IMG/VR virus record: IMGVR_UViG_3300009604_004140 | Location: 1 to 64,000 of that record | Length of the DNA stretch: 64,000 nt | Strand: one strand, 5' to 3' | Source of the DNA: a virus | Part shown: one piece after another, positions 17,654 through 26,527 of the stretch | Numbering within the stretch: position 1 is the first letter of the stretch | Layout: the number at the start of each line of letters is the position of its first letter | Notes under the pieces: generated by a model | What the model was told of the DNA's origin: nothing | The model's input: the letters and a program-made list of their open reading frames with translations, nothing else | The model's database searches: none | Made by a program: the position numbers and the translations under genes

Positions 17654-18321
17654 TTAGAGAATGCCCCTTTGAACTTATCCACGCTAGACTGACGACGATG
17701 GAATTTCATAAATTTTACCATAAGCTCTGCTTCGTCGATTGTATCAGAAAGGGCTTCATGGGCTTGTGCTGATCGCATTCCAAAAAACTTTCTGAAAGCA
17801 TCAAGCTTCATGCTGCTTGGCTCCGATAAATTTTCAAACCACATAAAAAGAATATCCATCATGTCAATTTTACTTACTTCAGAGAAAGGAAGTTTTGTGT
17901 CATACTTTTTTGCAAGCCTCCTTGCAATCGGTAAGTCAAAATTAACGATATTGTAGCCAGACGGTATTGGTTCAACAAACCACTGTCCGGCTTTCTTGTC
18001 AACTTCATATTTAGAACAATAGCTACAAAAGTTCTTCCAAACAATCTTTTCGCTTTGGCCTTCTTTCCATGCTGCCACTATTTCTTTTGTATCAACCCCA
18101 CGCTGCTTGGCGTGCCATGCTATTGTATCTTGTCGTTCCTTTGTAAAATATTCTTCATCATCTATGCCGTCAGGCTTAATGGTTGCCTGAAACGCCTGCT
18201 CTGTTTTGATTTCAAGAGTGCGAGGGTCTACAGGAACAGCCGCGAGTTCAACGGGATTACATTCGTTTGGATTGGGACTATCTGTTTCCCAGTCAAATAC
18301 CATTATCCATCTGTTATTCAT
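17650..18321 (-). CDS. dnaQ: DnaQ-like 3'-5' exonuclease (proofreading)
   Basis: 223 residues. Exo I is FDWETDSP (the D-x-E pair), Exo II is GYNIVNFDLPIARR, and Exo III is HEALSDTIDEAELM, giving a DEDDh active site. It sits between the two halves of Pol III alpha and overlaps both the upstream and downstream gene by 4 bases. It therefore probably serves as the epsilon-like proofreading subunit of the phage polymerase. There is no extended C-terminal tail with a beta-clamp motif that I can identify. Confidence 0.85.
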   Translation of the reverse strand: MNNRWIMVFDWETDSPNPNECNPVELAAVPVDPRTLEIKTEQAFQATIKPDGIDDEEYFTKERQDTIAWHAKQRGVDTKEIVAAWKEGQSEKIVWKNFCSYCSKYEVDKKAGQWFVEPIPSGYNIVNFDLPIARRLAKKYDTKLPFSEVSKIDMMDILFMWFENLSEPSSMKLDAFRKFFGMRSAQAHEALSDTIDEAELMVKFMKFHRRQSSVDKFKGAFSK

Positions 18322-18692
18322 AACGATTCCCTTGTCTGTCTGTGTAGCGAACTAACCCTAAGTCTAGAAGAGATGCCTCCGCGAGGTCTAAATTCTACTT
18401 CTATGGAAAGCTCTAATGGTTTATAAATTTCCATAACATGGTCGTATATTATATTTATGAATCTTTCATACGATAAAAAGGAGTTTCGAAAGCTGTAAAC
18501 ATATTTCTTAAACGACTTGAGTTCAATTACCGTATCAGAAGGAACCATAAATAGATCTACACACCCGAAGTCAGGTTGCTCTTCTTCTCCCAGAAAGGTA
18601 AGCTCTGGACAGGTAATGCTAATTTCATATCTTTTATCTGACGGATTTCTAATAGACTTTAGCGTTTGCTTATCGCCCCACTTCTTATTCAT
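18318..18692 (-). CDS. QueF-like T-fold protein lacking the catalytic cysteine
   Basis: 124 residues. The tunnel-fold QueF (preQ0 reductase) pattern is clear: ITCPELTFLG, EQPDFG (residues 39-43), ELKSFKKYVYSFRN (57-70), a SYERF with the conserved Glu, and RPRGGISS near the end. In QueF enzymes the substrate thioimide is made by a Cys in an SLCP-type motif about ten residues before PDF. Here that place reads FLGEEEQPDF, with no Cys; Cys28 and Cys44 are elsewhere. The Asp of QPDF is kept. So it probably binds 7-deazaguanine-like ligands but may not reduce preQ0. Location inside the split polymerase operon suggests a link to DNA modification. Confidence 0.75.
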   Translation of the reverse strand: MNKKWGDKQTLKSIRNPSDKRYEISITCPELTFLGEEEQPDFGCVDLFMVPSDTVIELKSFKKYVYSFRNSFLSYERFINIIYDHVMEIYKPLELSIEVEFRPRGGISSRLRVSSLHRQTRESL

Positions 18693-18696
18693 GGTA

Positions 18697-20556
18697 TTAT
18701 ACCCCCGCTAGTATAGAAGGGACTTCCATAATCTTGTCAAGCATTTTAATACCAAGCACATCGAGCTTTAAAAGCCCTACGTCCTCACAGCTTGGGCCTT
18801 CAAAGCCAGCTAAAAGATCCTTTTCTTCTCGGTCAAGCACCATTGGGCAAACGTTGCGAATGGGCTGCGGTGAGATAACTATGCCAGCGGCATGCTTAGA
18901 CTGAATTATTTTTGTGCCCTCTAGTCTCATTGCTTGCTCAAACACACGAGCAAAGGGCCCCTCCAGCTTTCCGTCAGTTCCTATTTCACACCATTCCTTT
19001 AGCTTGTCGGCCTTGTTTTCCAACGCCCACCATACAATAGAAGAAGTCCCAAGCTCGTCTTTCATGTCCTGTAGTTCGTCAGTAATTTTTGATTCATCTA
19101 AAATGTGAGATGTGATGGCATTTTGTTCATCGAAACCGATATTGCCTCTGGCTGACATCACTCTTTTGAGAGAGGCCCTGCCTTTTAGCGTCTGGAAAGT
19201 GACAATCTGGGCAACGTTATCGTTCCCGTAGCGATCCCTGATGTATTCCATAATGTTCGCCCGAGCGTGCTTTGGGACATCAATGTCTATATCAGGCATT
19301 GAAACGTGCCCTCCTGCATTACGACCCGCATTGTAAAACCTTTCAAAGATTAAACTGTGTGGAATAGGATCAATTTGCGTTATATCCATTAGATATGAAA
19401 CCATACAGCCAGCGGCACTCCCACGCCCCGGACCAGTTAGATAGCCTGATTCTTTTGAATACCGCAAGATATCTTGTACGATAAGAAAGTAGCTAGAAAG
19501 TCCTGCTTCTGTAATGGTGGAAATTTCTTTATCGACCCTTTCCCCATATTCAGAAAATCTCTCGTGCCCCTTTCCTATGTGGCCCATTTTGCGTGTCCAG
19601 CCTTCCCGACATATATGTCTCAGGTGGTCGTTGGGAGGGATGTCTTTTGGACAGCCAAAGACGGGGGGATTGGGAGGGCCCAGTATGTCATAAGAATTGC
19701 ATGCTTCCGATATCAATACAGTATTGTGAAGCTCTTCTTCCGTATGAAACTCCTTCATCTCTTCATAGGTTGGAATGTGATAATTGTTTGATTCGAAAAA
19801 CGACTTTAGCGAAACACATTTTCCTTCTTTTATTTCTCCTTGAACCTGTGACACGCTTTTCCGAAGTGCTGTGCAAAGAAGCACCCTTTGATCGTGAGCA
19901 TCTTCTTTCCTACAATAATGTGCGTCGGGGGTAGCAACACAGGGAATTCCTGTAATTTTAGAAATCTCTCGTAGTTTTTCTGCCACTTCTTTTGCCAATG
20001 TATTTTGCAGAGAATCAATTAACTGTATTTCAATAAAGAAATTTCCGTTGCCAAATATTTCCTGCATGTATTCGGCCTCTTTGGTAGCGTCTTTTTGCCA
20101 GTCTGGATTATCCACAACCGCAGAGGCAAGGCGTGATCCCAAATGCCCACTAAAAGATATAAGATCAGACGTTTCGTGAGACGAAATCTGCTCTACATCA
20201 AGCCGGGGCTTATGGTAAAAATTGTTTGGATGGTTGGCTTGAGAAACCAGAGATAGTAGATTCTTCCATCCCTTTAAATTTTTTGCTAAAACGACCTGAT
20301 GCCTGAGCTTCCTATTTGAGGGGTCTTTGATAGAAGCAGAATCGTCGCACAGATAAAGCTCGCACCCTATTATAGACTTAAAGGAAGCGCCAACCGTTTT
20401 TTGAAAATCAACAGCCCCAGACACTGTTCCATGATCAGTTAATGCACAGGCAGGGCTTTCAATTTCTTCAAGACGACCCGCTATATGCTTTGTCTGAGAA
20501 AGGCCGTCTAATAAAGAGTATTCACTGTGTACGTGAAGAGGAACATAGAAGCCCAT
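18697..20556 (-). CDS. dnaE: DNA polymerase III alpha, N-terminal half with PHP domain
   Basis: 619 residues; AGGAGAAGG before the ATG. The PHP domain is intact (HVHSEYSLLDG at 8-18, TDHGTVSG, GCELY, PDAHY near 210). The palm follows: GPGRGSAAG near 374, the catalytic pair in PDIDID near 420, and the third Asp in LKLDVLG near 597. The protein then ends about 20 residues later, just before the fingers, which are encoded at 16013-17653. Together the halves make about 1165 residues, a normal DnaE length. The break is clean, with no frameshift and no intein. It is the first gene of the group that includes QueF-like and DnaQ. Confidence 0.92.
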   Translation of the reverse strand: MGFYVPLHVHSEYSLLDGLSQTKHIAGRLEEIESPACALTDHGTVSGAVDFQKTVGASFKSIIGCELYLCDDSASIKDPSNRKLRHQVVLAKNLKGWKNLLSLVSQANHPNNFYHKPRLDVEQISSHETSDLISFSGHLGSRLASAVVDNPDWQKDATKEAEYMQEIFGNGNFFIEIQLIDSLQNTLAKEVAEKLREISKITGIPCVATPDAHYCRKEDAHDQRVLLCTALRKSVSQVQGEIKEGKCVSLKSFFESNNYHIPTYEEMKEFHTEEELHNTVLISEACNSYDILGPPNPPVFGCPKDIPPNDHLRHICREGWTRKMGHIGKGHERFSEYGERVDKEISTITEAGLSSYFLIVQDILRYSKESGYLTGPGRGSAAGCMVSYLMDITQIDPIPHSLIFERFYNAGRNAGGHVSMPDIDIDVPKHARANIMEYIRDRYGNDNVAQIVTFQTLKGRASLKRVMSARGNIGFDEQNAITSHILDESKITDELQDMKDELGTSSIVWWALENKADKLKEWCEIGTDGKLEGPFARVFEQAMRLEGTKIIQSKHAAGIVISPQPIRNVCPMVLDREEKDLLAGFEGPSCEDVGLLKLDVLGIKMLDKIMEVPSILAGV

Positions 20557-21047
20557 TACCTTCTCCTAAATTTTCGCAACTCCGAAATAGCAACATTGTG
20601 GCAGTCAGCGCGCACAATAAAGCCATTAGAGGGATCGATCTGTCCTTTGGTAAGTTTTTTTGATTTCTGAAAATATTCTTCATGCGTTAGCCATCCTAAG
20701 AGCCAAGCCCTTCCCCACCTTCCGTTTTTAAATTCTACCCTAACAAATGCGTACCTGTCGCACTTTTGTTTGGTATTAAAGTTGGCAACAGAGCACTCAT
20801 AGTTGGGCTTCGGGGCAGATGTACACCTTTTAGTTTTCACATCATACTTAATTCCGCTTTTGGAAGTTATGTCATAGTCATAGGTGTTATTTACTGTCCC
20901 GTCTATCAGGGAGTTTGCAATCTCTTCTCCTATAAAGCCTGCTATATTGCCCCCACCCTTCATAATAGAATTGTGTATGACGCCCATCTCGCGTGCCTTC
21001 CTCCACGCCCGATTTTTCATTTCTTTAGTTATTTCAATTTCTATCAT
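20556..21047 (-). CDS. PD-(D/E)XK-type nuclease-like protein
   Basis: 163 residues, CGGAG before the ATG. A GFIGEEIANSL helix is followed by YDYDITSKSGIKYDVKTKR, the E...D...(D/E)xK arrangement of a restriction-like nuclease, and an AFVRVEF strand. Small proteins of this kind are common in large phages, with presumed roles in DNA processing. It lies between the polymerase and a RecB/Cas4-like nuclease and overlaps both by a few bases. Confidence 0.65.
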   Translation of the reverse strand: MIEIEITKEMKNRAWRKAREMGVIHNSIMKGGGNIAGFIGEEIANSLIDGTVNNTYDYDITSKSGIKYDVKTKRCTSAPKPNYECSVANFNTKQKCDRYAFVRVEFKNGRWGRAWLLGWLTHEEYFQKSKKLTKGQIDPSNGFIVRADCHNVAISELRKFRRR

Positions 21048-22105
21048 GGCAGTTCTCCGGGGGCCTTGTATTCCCCTATAATGTGATCAGGCTCCATTAA
21101 ATTTTCTGTTGCCCATTCAATTCCGTGCTTTTCAATGAGGTATTTAGTTTGCTCGCATTTGGTCATATATTCTCCATACTTAGTGACCGCACCAAACCTT
21201 CTTTCAATAAGGGGCTTTACATAAGTGTCCTCAAACGTGCTCATTCCGGCAGGACAAAACTTTCTGCATTTCCAGCTTTTATTAAGCTGAGGAATTTCCG
21301 TAGCTTTAATTAATTCGTATTTCTTGCGTAGCATTTCTATTGTTTTGGGGATGTCGCTGTCTTGGAAGTGTACCGTGAAGGGCCCTCCATCATTTATGAA
21401 GTGGATGGTTACTAAGAAGGTTTTTACATCAGGAAACATGTGTTTCGCAGCCAAATGATACATTCTAAGCTGTGCATCTTTTTGCAGTTTTGCTTGTGTC
21501 TTTTCTTCTCCTGTGGCCCAGTCCAGCCTACGTCCGCTCTTCCAGTCAATAATCTCATAGACACCGTCTCCTATGTCGGTTATAAGATCAATGGTCCCCT
21601 TGAGGGAGAGGTTTCCTTTCAGTTCTGTTCCATCTGCAAGCTTATAGTCGTAGGCTGCCCATTCTTCCTCTATTTCAAAATCAAAGTGTGGCTCCGCAGC
21701 CACTACGTTTCTGTTTTTGGGATCAAACATGCCGTCATCATCATCAAAAACTTTCCACACCCACTTATGGATGTCTTTTTTGTCTCGCGGGAACCACTTA
21801 TGGTGAGGTGTCCCTTCTGTATAATATTTGTATACGCGGTCAATGATTTCATCTAAATATTCTGGATCGTAATTGCCTGTTTCTACAGATCCAATATCTT
21901 TATCTTCTATGACATCAAGGCCCCCTTGCAATGCTTTCTTAGCCAAAGCAGAAATCTCCAGCACCTTGTGGCACATGGTTCCTTTGTCGGCTTTCTTTCC
22001 AGACTTTCCCCGCCATCCCAACGTATACTCTGCATAGTATTTCATCGGGCACATTCTATGGCAATTGAATGAGCTACTGCGGAAGTAAACAATGGGAATC
22101 CCCAT
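21044..22105 (-). CDS. RecB/Cas4-like PD-(D/E)XK exonuclease with possible Fe-S cluster
   Basis: 353 residues; AAAGGAATAAT before the ATG. The N-terminus has SSFNCHRMCPMKYYAEYTLGW, typical of RecB-family nucleases. A GTMCHKVLE segment supplies the first acidic/His motif. The core EIIDWKSGRR is the D-x-K motif, followed by QLRMYHLAAK (motif with Gln and Tyr). Near the C-terminus WKCRKFCPAG provides further cysteines. Together with the N-terminal Cys pair, these match a Cas4/AddB-like 4Fe-4S site. It likely degrades or resects DNA during recombination-dependent replication. Confidence 0.75.
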   Translation of the reverse strand: MGIPIVYFRSSSFNCHRMCPMKYYAEYTLGWRGKSGKKADKGTMCHKVLEISALAKKALQGGLDVIEDKDIGSVETGNYDPEYLDEIIDRVYKYYTEGTPHHKWFPRDKKDIHKWVWKVFDDDDGMFDPKNRNVVAAEPHFDFEIEEEWAAYDYKLADGTELKGNLSLKGTIDLITDIGDGVYEIIDWKSGRRLDWATGEEKTQAKLQKDAQLRMYHLAAKHMFPDVKTFLVTIHFINDGGPFTVHFQDSDIPKTIEMLRKKYELIKATEIPQLNKSWKCRKFCPAGMSTFEDTYVKPLIERRFGAVTKYGEYMTKCEQTKYLIEKHGIEWATENLMEPDHIIGEYKAPGELP

Positions 22106-22106
22106 A

Positions 22107-22961
22107 TTATTCCTTTGCTGTAATTATATCTTCTTGATATGCAAGGCGAGGCATTACATCGTCAAGATGCTCCAAAGCGTAATAAATTTTTTCATTTTGC
22201 TCTGGAATAGTTAAAGAAGAGTTATCAACTATAATGTCACATGCCTCAAGGCACTTCTCTATCTCAGATTCGCTAGAGTGCCTGTCTGTTTGCTCATATG
22301 GGTCTCTTGTAAGGCCTACGACAAAGCCTTTATTCTTTTGGATAGCCTCAATCTCATTTTCAAATCTAACATCTGAAATAAGAGCAAGCTCTGGTGAACT
22401 CGATTCAATCTTATTCAAGAGACTGTTTAACCATACATCCGAATTCATACTTCTAAATACGTCTGTTCCGACGTATTGTAAGACCTCGCGGGCTGTCATA
22501 GCGCCCCTTGCGTGAACAATCATTCCAAGCTTTTCCGCATCTTTTCTTGAAACCCCTCTCTTTTTAAGTTCTGAGGGGGATATAACTGCGGGCATATTTT
22601 CCCATTTTAGTTTGGTCTTGCTATTTTTGTCGCTATCCGTTCCAAAAACCTGTTGATAATCAAGGCCCAAAATAGAGACAGACATTTCCTTGAGAGAGTC
22701 TGCTAGACCATACATTTTTACGAAAGCACTAAGCTCGTTATTGAAAAGAGCTTCGGTGTCAATATAAGGGTCTCTAAATGGAATCCATTCCATTTTGGGG
22801 TGAGTCTCTCCCAAAATGTCAGAAACTTCAATCTCTCCACTCTTAGATAGGCGAGCAGCCTTGCAAGTAGCAAGCTCTGCCAGCTTCATTGCTAAAATAA
22901 AGTTGCAAGCGGTGTTTTTTCCGCTTTGTTTCTTTCCTGCAAAAGCAATTATTTGAGTCAT
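22107..22961 (-). CDS. Deoxynucleoside monophosphate kinase-like P-loop kinase
   Basis: 284 residues; AAGGGTAGTC before the ATG. It opens IIAFAGKKQSGKNTACNFIL, a P-loop (G-x4-GK-N/S-T). Phage dNMP kinases share this start, and the later SDVRFENEIEAIQ and GLTRDPY segments also fit that family. The role would be to phosphorylate dNMPs from host DNA breakdown to feed the replisome. Neighbours are all DNA metabolism genes, in agreement. Confidence 0.75.
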   Translation of the reverse strand: MTQIIAFAGKKQSGKNTACNFILAMKLAELATCKAARLSKSGEIEVSDILGETHPKMEWIPFRDPYIDTEALFNNELSAFVKMYGLADSLKEMSVSILGLDYQQVFGTDSDKNSKTKLKWENMPAVISPSELKKRGVSRKDAEKLGMIVHARGAMTAREVLQYVGTDVFRSMNSDVWLNSLLNKIESSSPELALISDVRFENEIEAIQKNKGFVVGLTRDPYEQTDRHSSESEIEKCLEACDIIVDNSSLTIPEQNEKIYYALEHLDDVMPRLAYQEDIITAKE

Positions 22962-22974
22962 GACTACCCTTAAG

Positions 22975-23199
22975 TTAATCGTCGTGATGTAAAGCGGCGC
23001 AATCTCTGGCAGCGATGGCGTTTGGATTGCTGTGATATAGATTGTATAGCATTTGAAGGCTTTCTTTCAGTGAGCTGTTGATGGTTTCTGCACCAACCTC
23101 AGACACAAGTCGCTTTGTTAATTCTCTGGCCGCACGGAGACCGAGGTAATCGTTAACAATATTATATATTTTTCTAGCTTCCTCTTGGTTCGTCGGCAT
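22975..23199 (-). CDS. Small hypothetical helical protein
   Basis: 74 residues, with GGGGAAAAGG upstream of the ATG and 26 bases of overlap with the gene before it. The sequence is mostly helical (EARKIYNIVNDYLGLRAARELTKRLV). A similar short helical repeat (SLKESLQMLYNLYHS) follows. No motif gives a function. It lies in the replication operon. Confidence 0.55.
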   Translation of the reverse strand: MPTNQEEARKIYNIVNDYLGLRAARELTKRLVSEVGAETINSSLKESLQMLYNLYHSNPNAIAARDCAALHHDD

Positions 23200-23446
23200 C
23201 CTTTTCCCCTTCTTTAGATTTTGAATTGAAGGGATCGAAGTGTCTGGTTATGCATTCAAGTCGATCCTCTGCATCTACTAACAAGTCCAGCGACTCATCT
23301 AAGTTGTTATGAAAATCTCCAGTTGAGTGGTCTCCAATTCCTGCGGCATTGTTCATTAGCAGTTCCAAGGACAGCTTCGCTTTCTCTTGATCGGAAACGG
23401 CCTTATGGAACAGATAACTTACCGCATACTCTTTTACATTACTCAT
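23174..23446 (-). CDS. Small hypothetical acidic helical protein
   Basis: I place the start at the ATG at 23446, one base after the primase TGA (TGAGATG), rather than the longer frame from 23482 that runs into the primase gene; 90 residues result. It is acidic, with helices around SDQEKAKLSLELLMNNAAG and LDESLDLLVDAEDRLECI. Nothing identifies a family. Tight coupling suggests co-translation with the primase. Confidence 0.6.
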   Translation of the reverse strand: MSNVKEYAVSYLFHKAVSDQEKAKLSLELLMNNAAGIGDHSTGDFHNNLDESLDLLVDAEDRLECITRHFDPFNSKSKEGEKDADEPRGS

Positions 23447-23447
23447 C

Positions 23448-24638
23448 TCAAAGCCCTTTATATAATTGTTTGGCCTTGTCAATCCAAGGTTTAATGTCTT
23501 CTGTTATTTTATCCACATTTAGTTCAGCAATATCATTAGTATTAAAGTTTGGAAAATATAGTCTGTAGAGCATTGCACACTGCTGTTCGATTTTTTGAGC
23601 CGCCTTCTTTCCTGCTTCATCATTATCCATCAGGCAAATCAGGGAGAGAGCCCCCGACTCGTCAAGTAAATGCTTTTGATCATTGTTAAATGCCGTTCCA
23701 AAAATTGCCACAACATTATGAATGCCAGCCTCGGCCAGACGCCAAACATTTCCGGGGGATTCTACAAGGATGGCAGTCCCACTGTCCAATATCTGGTCCT
23801 TGGCTCGCCAATAATTATACAACCACTTTTCCTTTTGGAAACCCTTGCTGTGCAACCATTTGGGAAAATGTCTACATTTACTATCGGGACTATGGTAATT
23901 ATTGCACTGCGAACATTTTTCAAATATACTTCTTCCTGTGCATCCTACAATATATTTATGATCATTGTCGTAGATGGGCACAACAGCCCTGCGATACATG
24001 GGTTTTCTAGGATTGTCGCAATATCCAACGTCATATTCCTCAAGAACTTCTTTGGAAAACCCTCTTTCTATATAATATTGAGAGGGAACTTGAACCTTTT
24101 GCCTGTAGGTTTCCTGTGTAACACCAATCCCGCGCCCTTCCTTAACGGAAAGACTATTAATGAGACCACCAAACTTCATCTTCTCGATGTTTATGTTTTC
24201 GCTGCTAAGAGAATTGAAGTCTTGATCTAAAAGTTTTAACAGAAATTCTACTGCCTCACCAAAGGTGGCCTCTTTGTCTCCTTCGTGTTCCCAATTATAC
24301 CTAAAGCGAGAGAGGGCCCCTTTAATAAAGTGTATAAAGCTATTCCCAAATGTTTCTTCGCATTGGTGAGTTCTGCACTTATAGTGAACCTTATAGTCCC
24401 CATTATAGTACATGTTGAGGGCCGTTGGATTGTCTCCCCCATGGATGGGACACACTGACTTTATTAAGATTTCATTCTTATAAGACTTTCGTATCCCAAA
24501 ATATTCATATATTTGATCTATGTATTGCACCGCCATCTGGGAAAGTGCTTTCAGCTTGCCATAGTCGCCGTATTTATACGAAGGGGATGTCGTCATCATC
24601 TGAGTAGGATTCATCGTTGTCGTTTGTGTTAATTCCAT
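23448..24638 (-). CDS. dnaG: DnaG-like DNA primase
   Basis: Up to 396 residues. The N-terminal zinc-binding part has VCPIHGGDNPTAL, then CRTHQCEETFGNSFIHFI, a CHC2-like finger. The catalytic core has the TOPRIM signature: AILVESPGNVWRLAEAG and later LICLMDNDEAGKKAAQKI (D-x-D). An extra Cys cluster (CSQCNNYHSPDSKC) stands in the middle. The end overlaps nothing downstream, but the start overlaps the helicase by 65 bases; ATGs at 24599 or 24596 (MMTTSP) would reduce this and lose no domain. It should make primers with the adjacent helicase. Confidence 0.85.
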   Translation of the reverse strand: MELTQTTTMNPTQMMTTSPSYKYGDYGKLKALSQMAVQYIDQIYEYFGIRKSYKNEILIKSVCPIHGGDNPTALNMYYNGDYKVHYKCRTHQCEETFGNSFIHFIKGALSRFRYNWEHEGDKEATFGEAVEFLLKLLDQDFNSLSSENINIEKMKFGGLINSLSVKEGRGIGVTQETYRQKVQVPSQYYIERGFSKEVLEEYDVGYCDNPRKPMYRRAVVPIYDNDHKYIVGCTGRSIFEKCSQCNNYHSPDSKCRHFPKWLHSKGFQKEKWLYNYWRAKDQILDSGTAILVESPGNVWRLAEAGIHNVVAIFGTAFNNDQKHLLDESGALSLICLMDNDEAGKKAAQKIEQQCAMLYRLYFPNFNTNDIAELNVDKITEDIKPWIDKAKQLYKGL

Positions 24639-26031
24639 CTTCTAATTCAAAAGCTGTATGTCCTTCTATTATTTTACCGCAAGCTCCATTCATACTAATG
24701 TTAATGTAGTCCCTGTCTTCAAGCCCCTCTCCATGCCTAGCGATAACAGGAACGAGCTTTCTGTTTCCGTGTTCTGGGCCGTCCTTGGCTATTTCCTCAT
24801 CGGATTTTGTCTTATAGATACTAAAGTTGGAACATAACCAAATAATTCGATCTGATCCAGATGCTGTATCTGTTGTCTCTTTATTTATTCCGTCTCGATT
24901 AAGCTGAACAAAAGAAAGAATAGGAACTTCATATCTTAATGCAAAGTTGTGGAGGGCGGTCATCATAAACCCAAGAACCTGAAATTCCTTCATGTCTCCT
25001 TTTATTTGAGAAGAGTCCATGAGTTTTAGATAATCATAAATGATAACACAGTCTTTTGCTTTGCCCTTATCGTTTAGCCCAACGATTTTTGCGAGCCATC
25101 TGCGCATGATTGAGACTTGGTCTTCAAAAGGAGTGCCTCCAATTGATTTGAAATAATAGGGAAGGCCTTTGATTTCTTCTGCTGCATCAAATACTTTTTT
25201 CTTTGAGGCTGCATTTTCTGCAAACTTTCCCGTTTCAATATCATTAATTTCCACCCCGGTAAGCATTGCCATAAGGCGATTTTGGTGGTCTTCCTTTCTC
25301 ATTTCGGTATCTAGGTTCAATACGGGAATGCCTGATCTGGCCATATGAACCCCCATATTGTCTGCAAGCAGTGTTTTTCCTACCTTCGGGCGAGCCCCAA
25401 TTACGTTAACGGTTCCTCTCCTCAAGCCCCCTCCTATTGCAAAATCATAACGGGGATATCCTGTGGAAATTCCTATTTGATCAACAGGATCTTCTGAAAG
25501 CTCGGTTAAGTATTCTTCTATATCATTAAATATTTTTATGGGAGCGTCGTCGCTGTCCGACAAAAGAGATGTGAACTCGAAGATGGACTCTTCTGCAATT
25601 CCTAGAATGGTTGAAATTGGCTCATCCCCTTTGATGTCTATATACCTTTCCTTCGTCAGTTCTAGCTGATCGTACATCATTCTTGCTATTTGTAGCTTTC
25701 TAATTTTGCCCGCAAATTGTCGGACATTTTTCAGCAGAACTGGAAATTTCATTATGGAGGCTAAATGGGAGACTTCTTGATTATTGAAAAAGCCCGTTAG
25801 CCCTATCTCTTTGGCGGCAGAAAGAATAGAAGGCACATCTATTTCGGCCGAATCATTTTTTTCTATAATATGATTCAGGCATGAGTAAATAGCGATATTA
25901 GATTCTATGGTAAAGCTATTGTCATCAATAATATCAGCAACATCGAAGAGCGCGCTCGATCCGTAGCGACATATTCCAGACAATATAGCTCGTTCGGCAG
26001 GAAGGTCTTGTAAAATCATATCTTTAATCAC
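24574..26031 (-). CDS. dnaB: DnaB-like replicative helicase with SSB-like C-terminal tip
   Basis: 485 residues from a GTG at 26031; an ATG at 26019, just after the upstream stop, is equally possible. The N-terminal domain reads ERAILSGICRYGSSALFDVADII, typical of DnaB. Walker A is GARPKVGKTLLADNMG, Walker B CVIIYDYLKLMD, and later SFVQLNRDG matches the DnaB H3 region. The last residues are SYSDDDDIPFV. This closely copies the acidic DDDIPF tip of bacterial SSB, which recruits partner proteins. That is unusual for a helicase; the overlap with the primase start may also shape it. Confidence 0.88.
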   Translation of the reverse strand: MIKDMILQDLPAERAILSGICRYGSSALFDVADIIDDNSFTIESNIAIYSCLNHIIEKNDSAEIDVPSILSAAKEIGLTGFFNNQEVSHLASIMKFPVLLKNVRQFAGKIRKLQIARMMYDQLELTKERYIDIKGDEPISTILGIAEESIFEFTSLLSDSDDAPIKIFNDIEEYLTELSEDPVDQIGISTGYPRYDFAIGGGLRRGTVNVIGARPKVGKTLLADNMGVHMARSGIPVLNLDTEMRKEDHQNRLMAMLTGVEINDIETGKFAENAASKKKVFDAAEEIKGLPYYFKSIGGTPFEDQVSIMRRWLAKIVGLNDKGKAKDCVIIYDYLKLMDSSQIKGDMKEFQVLGFMMTALHNFALRYEVPILSFVQLNRDGINKETTDTASGSDRIIWLCSNFSIYKTKSDEEIAKDGPEHGNRKLVPVIARHGEGLEDRDYINISMNGACGKIIEGHTAFELEDGINTNDNDESYSDDDDIPFV

Positions 26032-26527
26032 ACGCTTGGGAGGAACAGTTGTTGCATTTCCATCTATTTATATCATGTATGACTGACGCAGAAATCATTT
26101 CTTGGGTGCCGCATGATCGACATTCCACTTCTACAAGGTTGGAACTTCGTGTTCTGGGAGTGAGTGGCACGTCTTTATTCTCGTTGTCAGACCTTGAAGC
26201 CTCTTCTAGCTCACTTTTTTCGGTTGCGGTGAGCATCGTATCCTTCATGAAGTCATCAAACCTGTTGGGTCTTTGTGCCGCAGTATCAATGCTGCCAGTC
26301 CTGCAAGGGTTTCCCTTGTTTTTGCCGTATACCTTGGTAGATCGCCCTCCCGAATTCTGTTGGGTCTGTTTCCCCTTTCTTCGGGTTCCCTTTCCGCGCC
26401 GTCTTTTTTTCTTATTGCTATCAATCTTATGAAAGGAGGGGGCTTCTTCGGAATCTCCCATGATTTCCATAAGCTCATCTTTGGTGAACTCTTTCAGTAG
26501 CTTTTTCAATTCTTCTTTTTTATTCAT
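26024..26527 (-). CDS. Basic zinc-ribbon protein
   Basis: 167 residues, with GTAGGCGAC before the ATG. After a helical N-terminus (ELKKLLKEFTKDELMEIMG) there is a very basic low-complexity stretch (KKKRRRGKGTRRKGKQ), then an acidic stretch. Two CxxC pairs follow near the end (CRSCG and CNNCSS). The build suggests a nucleic-acid or protein adaptor. It lies just upstream of the helicase gene, so a helicase-loading or late-gene accessory role is possible, but nothing proves it. Confidence 0.55.
   Translation of the reverse strand: MNKKEELKKLLKEFTKDELMEIMGDSEEAPSFHKIDSNKKKRRRGKGTRRKGKQTQQNSGGRSTKVYGKNKGNPCRTGSIDTAAQRPNRFDDFMKDTMLTATEKSELEEASRSDNENKDVPLTPRTRSSNLVEVECRSCGTQEMISASVIHDINRWKCNNCSSQACD

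Noticed and set aside
18690-18710. TATAATA promoter before the QueF-like gene
   Set aside because: It lies over the stop codon of the polymerase half in a tightly coupled operon; likely coincidental.
16013-20556. Split intein in the Pol III alpha halves
   Set aside because: The N-half ends 20 residues after LKLDVLG with no intein block A, and the C-half starts without an intein C-terminal HN motif.
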